From assembly GCA_900555035.1 (NCBI GenBank), contig USJX01000097.1, forward strand, positions 1 through 9,022: a stretch of 9,022 bases of DNA, read 5' to 3'. The stretch is from an uncultured Prevotella sp. (GTDB lineage Bacteria > Bacteroidota > Bacteroidia > Bacteroidales > Bacteroidaceae). The translations under genes were made by a program, and so were the position numbers. Below the pieces are notes generated by a model, which was given only the letters and a program-made list of their open reading frames with translations, did no database searches and was not told the DNA's origin. Positions 6,585-9,022 of this stretch are shown piece by piece. Position 1 is the stretch's first letter. Every line of letters begins with the position of its first letter.

Positions 6585-7844
6585 CTACTCTGCTCTCAGC
6601 GCCTCTATCGGTCGGATTCTTGCAGCCTTGATGGCTGGGATGAGTCCGGCGATGGTGCCTGCGATGACGATAGCGATGGTAGCACCGATGCAGGTGCCGA
6701 GGCCCACCGTTGGGTTCACAAACATGGCGGCTTTAAACAGTCCGGTATCTACGGTGGTGTGGCCGATGGTTGCGTCCATGATTTCGTTTGCCGCCACGCC
6801 GCATACCATTCCGATGTAGCCGAAGAACGAGGTAATAATGATGCTCTCGGTGATGATGAGCTTCAGTATCGACCAAGGTTTGGCGCCGATGGCTTTTCTT
6901 ACACCAAACTCTCGGGTTCGCTCCTTCACGGTGATGAGCATGATGTTGCTTACGCCCACGATGCCGCTCAGCAGGGTGAACAGACCCACTATCCAGAGTG
7001 CCGTCTGCATGATGGCGATTCCCTGGTTCATCTGGATGTTGTCCATGTATCGGTTCCAGAGCCAGATGGTGCGGTCGTCATCGGGAGCAGCCTGGTGGTT
7101 GTTGTTGATGCTGGCACGATAGTTCTTCTCAAACTGCTCGTTATCCTCCTGGGTCTTCAGATTCTTGATGGTGAACTCCAGACTTCCTGCATCATCGCCC
7201 TTGGCATAGATGGTCTTGATGGTGGAGTAGGCGATGAAGGCATCGGTATTGTTGCGCGATTCATCATCCTTGTAAATTCCTACCACCTGGAAGTTGAGGT
7301 TGCTGATCTTTACGTTCTTGCCCACCAGCGAACGGTAGTCTTTGCAGAGTTCCTTGGCCTGGCTTCGGCTCAGCACCACATTCTTGCGCTGGTCCTTCAT
7401 ATCGATTTCGTTGATGAATCGTCCGGCAATCAGCTCCGTCTTGTCGATTTTGGGATGTGTAGGAGCCACACCCACCAACGACTGGCTTGCCACATAATTA
7501 TCGCCGTAGTTGATGTTCACGTTATACTGTTCCAATCTTCCACCCACATCATCCACGTACTGACCGTAGGTCTGGTTGCTGATGAGGATGTCCCTGTCGT
7601 TGAGCGTGATGCTTCTGCCTTCCTTCAGTCCCTTGTAAGCCTTGGAGGTTTCGCCCGGGAATACTCGCATGGAGTTGGCAAGGAATCGGGTGCTTTGCTG
7701 CAACTGGGCATTAATCAGTCCGTTGCCGGCGCCCAGCAGGAATATCAGCATGAAGATTCCCCAGGCAACGGCAAATCCCGTGAGCGAAGTGCGGAGCTTG
7801 TTGCGCTTCGACGTGCTCCATATTTCTTTGATTAATTCTCTCAT
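6585..7844 (-). CDS. ABC transporter permease, MacB/FtsX type (first permease of the operon)
   Basis: A 419-residue inner-membrane protein: TM1 about 20-40 (LTGFAVAWGIFMLIFLLGAG), a periplasmic MacB_PCD-like domain (about 45-275), then the FtsX domain with TM2 about 279-303, TM3 about 332-355 and TM4 about 380-405. The ATPase-coupling segment VKERTREFGVRKAIGAKP is at 306-323, and the family ending IRPIEALRAE closes the protein. It has no ATPase domain of its own. It starts 15 bp after the stop of the ATPase gene, so the two are tightly coupled. It probably pairs with the paralogous permease at 5262-6509 as the membrane part of a tripartite exporter. Such mechanotransmission-type ABC systems move substrates from the periplasm outward rather than across the inner membrane; that this one does so is inference from family. 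Confidence 0.93.
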   Translation of the reverse strand: MRELIKEIWSTSKRNKLRTSLTGFAVAWGIFMLIFLLGAGNGLINAQLQQSTRFLANSMRVFPGETSKAYKGLKEGRSITLNDRDILISNQTYGQYVDDVGGRLEQYNVNINYGDNYVASQSLVGVAPTHPKIDKTELIAGRFINEIDMKDQRKNVVLSRSQAKELCKDYRSLVGKNVKISNLNFQVVGIYKDDESRNNTDAFIAYSTIKTIYAKGDDAGSLEFTIKNLKTQEDNEQFEKNYRASINNNHQAAPDDDRTIWLWNRYMDNIQMNQGIAIMQTALWIVGLFTLLSGIVGVSNIMLITVKERTREFGVRKAIGAKPWSILKLIITESIIITSFFGYIGMVCGVAANEIMDATIGHTTVDTGLFKAAMFVNPTVGLGTCIGATIAIVIAGTIAGLIPAIKAARIRPIEALRAE

Positions 7845-7859
7845 GTTCCAAGTTCAAAG

Positions 7860-8576
7860 TTATTTCACGTAGTCTTTCGATACGAGATGATGGTCTCTGT
7901 TGTCTTCGATGCTTCCGATGAGTCCGTCCTTGATATGGATAACCTTATCGGTTTCGTTGGCTACACCGCTTTCGTGGGTTACCACCACGATGGTCATTCC
8001 CTCTTTTTGGTGCAGTTCCTTCAGCAGGTCCATCACTTCCACGCTTGTTTTGGAGTCGAGGGCTCCGGTAGGCTCATCGGCAAGGATGATTTCGGGTTTG
8101 GTGATGAGGGCACGGGCGATGGCTACACGCTGCTTCTGTCCTCCCGACATCTCGTTAGGATAATGGTTGGCCCATTGCTTCAAGCCCAGTTTGTCGAGAT
8201 ATTCCATCGCCAGTTCGTGGCGCTTCTTGCGGCTAACGCCCTGGTAGAAGAGTGGAAGCTCCACGTTTTCTACCGCTGTCTTGAACGAGATGAGGTTGAA
8301 CGACTGGAAGATGAAGCCTATCATCTTGTTGCGGTATTCGGCAGCACGGGTTTCCGAGAGGTCTTTGATGAGCACATCATTGAGTCGGTATTCGCCCGTA
8401 TCGTAGTTGTCGAGAATACCCAGTATATTTAATAAGGTGGATTTTCCCGAGCCGGAAGCACCCATGATGCTGACGAACTCGCCACGTTCGATGTCGAGGT
8501 CGATTCCCTTCAGTACATGGAGTGGCTGAGCACCCTGATAGGTCTTGTTGACGTCTTTTAGATGAATTAATGACAT
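7860..8576 (-). CDS. ABC transporter ATP-binding protein, MacB/LolD type
   Basis: A 238-residue nucleotide-binding subunit with every canonical motif: Walker A GASGSGKST (39-47), Q-loop Gln91 in FIFQSFNL, signature MSGGQKQ (143-149), Walker B IILADEP (163-169), D-loop ALDS (172-175) and the switch His201 in VVTHE. It should hydrolyse ATP to drive the two FtsX-type permeases encoded just downstream. I place the start at 8576 (MSLIHLKDVNKTY), because family members begin there. The in-frame ATG at 8642 would add 22 residues translated from the leader hairpin and is less likely. The start region on the minus strand is A/T-rich (AATAAACAAACGTATTAT) without a Shine-Dalgarno, normal for Bacteroidota. 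It follows the GntR regulator gene by 162 bp and was probably once, or still is, in one transcript with it. Confidence 0.94.
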   Translation of the reverse strand: MSLIHLKDVNKTYQGAQPLHVLKGIDLDIERGEFVSIMGASGSGKSTLLNILGILDNYDTGEYRLNDVLIKDLSETRAAEYRNKMIGFIFQSFNLISFKTAVENVELPLFYQGVSRKKRHELAMEYLDKLGLKQWANHYPNEMSGGQKQRVAIARALITKPEIILADEPTGALDSKTSVEVMDLLKELHQKEGMTIVVVTHESGVANETDKVIHIKDGLIGSIEDNRDHHLVSKDYVK

Positions 8577-8602
8577 ATAATACGTTTGTTTATTGATATG
8601 AA

Positions 8603-8667
8603 TTTTAAACGTTAGACGCTTGCAACCTTCTGAAAGTTGCAAGCGTAGCTATTTTTTTAAAACGTTA
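8603..8667. repeat. Direct repeats flanking the leader hairpin
   Basis: TTTTAAACGTTA (8603-8614) and TTTTAAAACGTTA (8655-8667) differ only by one extra A and bracket the palindrome at 8616-8646. Each contains the self-complementary AACGTT (8608-8613 and 8661-8666), 53 bases apart, about five helical turns. They could be paired operator half-sites or the ends of a small inserted element. Confidence 0.8.
8616..8646. promoter_or_regulatory. Palindromic hairpin in the leader of the export operon
   Basis: ACGCTTGCAAC (8616-8626) and GTTGCAAGCGT (8636-8646) are perfect 11-base complements around a 9-base loop, located 40 bases upstream of the ATPase start. On the minus-strand transcript this is a stable 5'-leader hairpin. 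As DNA it could be the operator for the adjacent GntR repressor. On the plus strand the hairpin is followed by a run of seven T (8652-8658), so it would also stop antisense transcription entering the regulator gene. The sequence alone does not choose between these roles. Confidence 0.6.
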
Positions 8668-8742
8668 TTACATACACCTTATTATATATAAGGCAAAAAC
8701 AGAAGCTATAAATATATATTTGAGGATGAATAGTGTCATCAT
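8668..8742 (-). CDS. Possible 24-residue hydrophobic microprotein overlapping the regulator's stop
   Basis: An ATGATG pair overlaps the TGA stop of the GntR gene (the ATG spans 8742-8740). It opens a reading frame of 24 codons ending in TAA at 8670-8668. The peptide begins MMTLFILKYIFI and continues with a hydrophobic stretch (ASVFALYII), so it would be a single membrane helix. The stop/start overlap is the classic arrangement for translational coupling. Against it, the region is AT-rich, where hydrophobic codons arise easily, and no homologue can be checked here. It may simply be part of the leader of the ATPase gene. Confidence 0.25.
   Translation of the reverse strand: MMTLFILKYIFIASVFALYIIRCM
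8673..8690 (-). repeat. 18-base motif shared with the permease spacer
   Basis: The minus strand carries TATATATAATAAGGTGTA, identical to 6532-6549 on the plus strand. Here it lies about 100 bases before the ATPase start, within the regulator-ATPase gap. Confidence 0.85.
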
Positions 8743-9022
8743 ATCTTTATCTTTTTGAGATTCTTCTCCAACTCTTCCTTCACTTCATCGATGGAGATGT
8801 CGAGAAGCTGCATCTGTCGGGCGAGTTCCGGGAGTCTTTCTTTCATAAACTCCTTTTTGCGGGTTTTCTTAATCTGCTTCTTGGCTCCAGCGGAAACAAA
8901 GTAGCCCAGGCCTCGCTTGTTGTAGATGATCTCGTCGGTGGCAAGCAGGTCGTATGCCTTCACGGCTGTGTTGGCGTTCACCTCCAGCAGCACGGCATAT
9001 TCCCTGACGCTCGGTATTCGCT
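8739..9022 (-). CDS. GntR family transcriptional regulator, YtrA subfamily (N-terminus cut by the window edge)
   Basis: The visible 93 residues begin inside the winged-helix DNA-binding domain: RIPSVREYAVLLEVNANTAV, then KAYDLLATDEIIYNKRGLGYFV. This matches the GntR pattern of LPSVRELA, a recognition helix around VNxNTVxKAY, and the RGxGxFV wing. The rest is a short charged helical tail (KKEFMKERLPELARQM...EVKEELEKNLKKIKI) instead of a large ligand-binding domain. That small tail is the mark of the YtrA subfamily, whose members total about 120-130 residues and commonly repress an adjacent ABC-transporter operon. About 30 N-terminal residues are missing. The frame is open to the right edge, so the GTG at 8993 is an internal Val codon, not the start. 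The gene ends with tandem TGA TGA. As first gene of the operon it likely autoregulates it, possibly through the palindrome at 8616-8646. Confidence 0.93.
   Translation of the reverse strand, partial: RIPSVREYAVLLEVNANTAVKAYDLLATDEIIYNKRGLGYFVSAGAKKQIKKTRKKEFMKERLPELARQMQLLDISIDEVKEELEKNLKKIKI

Noticed and set aside
6759..7835. Long plus-strand open frame (358 codons) opposite the first permease
   Set aside because: It is antisense to a permease with clear family motifs. Its composition (many His, Val and Asp) is typical of a mirror frame, with no domain or signal.
8577..8642. N-terminal extension of the ATPase from the ATG at 8642
   Set aside because: The extra 22 residues would be encoded by the leader hairpin, and family members start at the MSLIHLKDV position, so the ATG at 8576 is preferred.
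8616..8658. Plus-strand intrinsic terminator of a plus-strand gene
   Set aside because: The hairpin plus T-run looks right, but no plus-strand gene lies to its left. At most it stops antisense transcription.
1..9022. CRISPR arrays, tRNA or rRNA genes, transposases
   Set aside because: No regularly spaced repeats, cloverleaf-like genes or transposase motifs were seen on either strand.

Overview
The window looks like a chromosomal segment of a Bacteroidota, most likely a gut Prevotella/Segatella-type organism. The reasons are a GLPGLI-family secreted protein next to a TonB-receptor-like outer-membrane protein, both with short signal peptides ending in A/S-x-A-Q. There are also A-rich start regions without Shine-Dalgarno sequences, and a GntR/ABC/HlyD export operon of a layout common in this phylum. 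The genus is an inference from gene style; the sequence contains no marker gene.

Left part, + strand (1-4049): a GLPGLI protein whose true start probably lies just outside the window (1-834) is followed 35 bp later by an 865-residue TonB-dependent-receptor-like barrel protein (870-3467) that ends at a strong hairpin. Next comes a 223-bp spacer holding what appears to be a degraded copy of the 3' end of the HlyD-type adaptor gene found further right. After that is a short secreted-protein gene (3691-4049) broken by a frameshift. Its signal-peptide DNA is identical over at least 55 bp to that of the first gene. A 28-bp perfect inverted repeat (4041-4105) forms a bidirectional terminator between this remnant and the convergent operon.

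Right part, - strand (4120-9022): read from the right edge, the operon is a YtrA-type GntR repressor (5' end cut off), an ABC ATPase, two MacB/FtsX-type permeases and a membrane-anchored periplasmic adaptor. Together they should form a MacAB-like tripartite export pump controlled by its own GntR regulator. No TolC-like outer-membrane gene is present in the window. The 162-bp gap between regulator and ATPase holds an 11-bp perfect hairpin flanked by near-identical direct repeats, and a possible 24-codon membrane microprotein overlapping the regulator's stop codon.

Nothing here is a clear new defence or mobile system. The most unusual features are the shared signal-peptide DNA, the adaptor-tail relic and broken gene between the two converging units, and the structured leader of the export operon. 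No RNA genes, CRISPR arrays or insertion sequences were seen, and no stretch over 300 bases lacks a gene.
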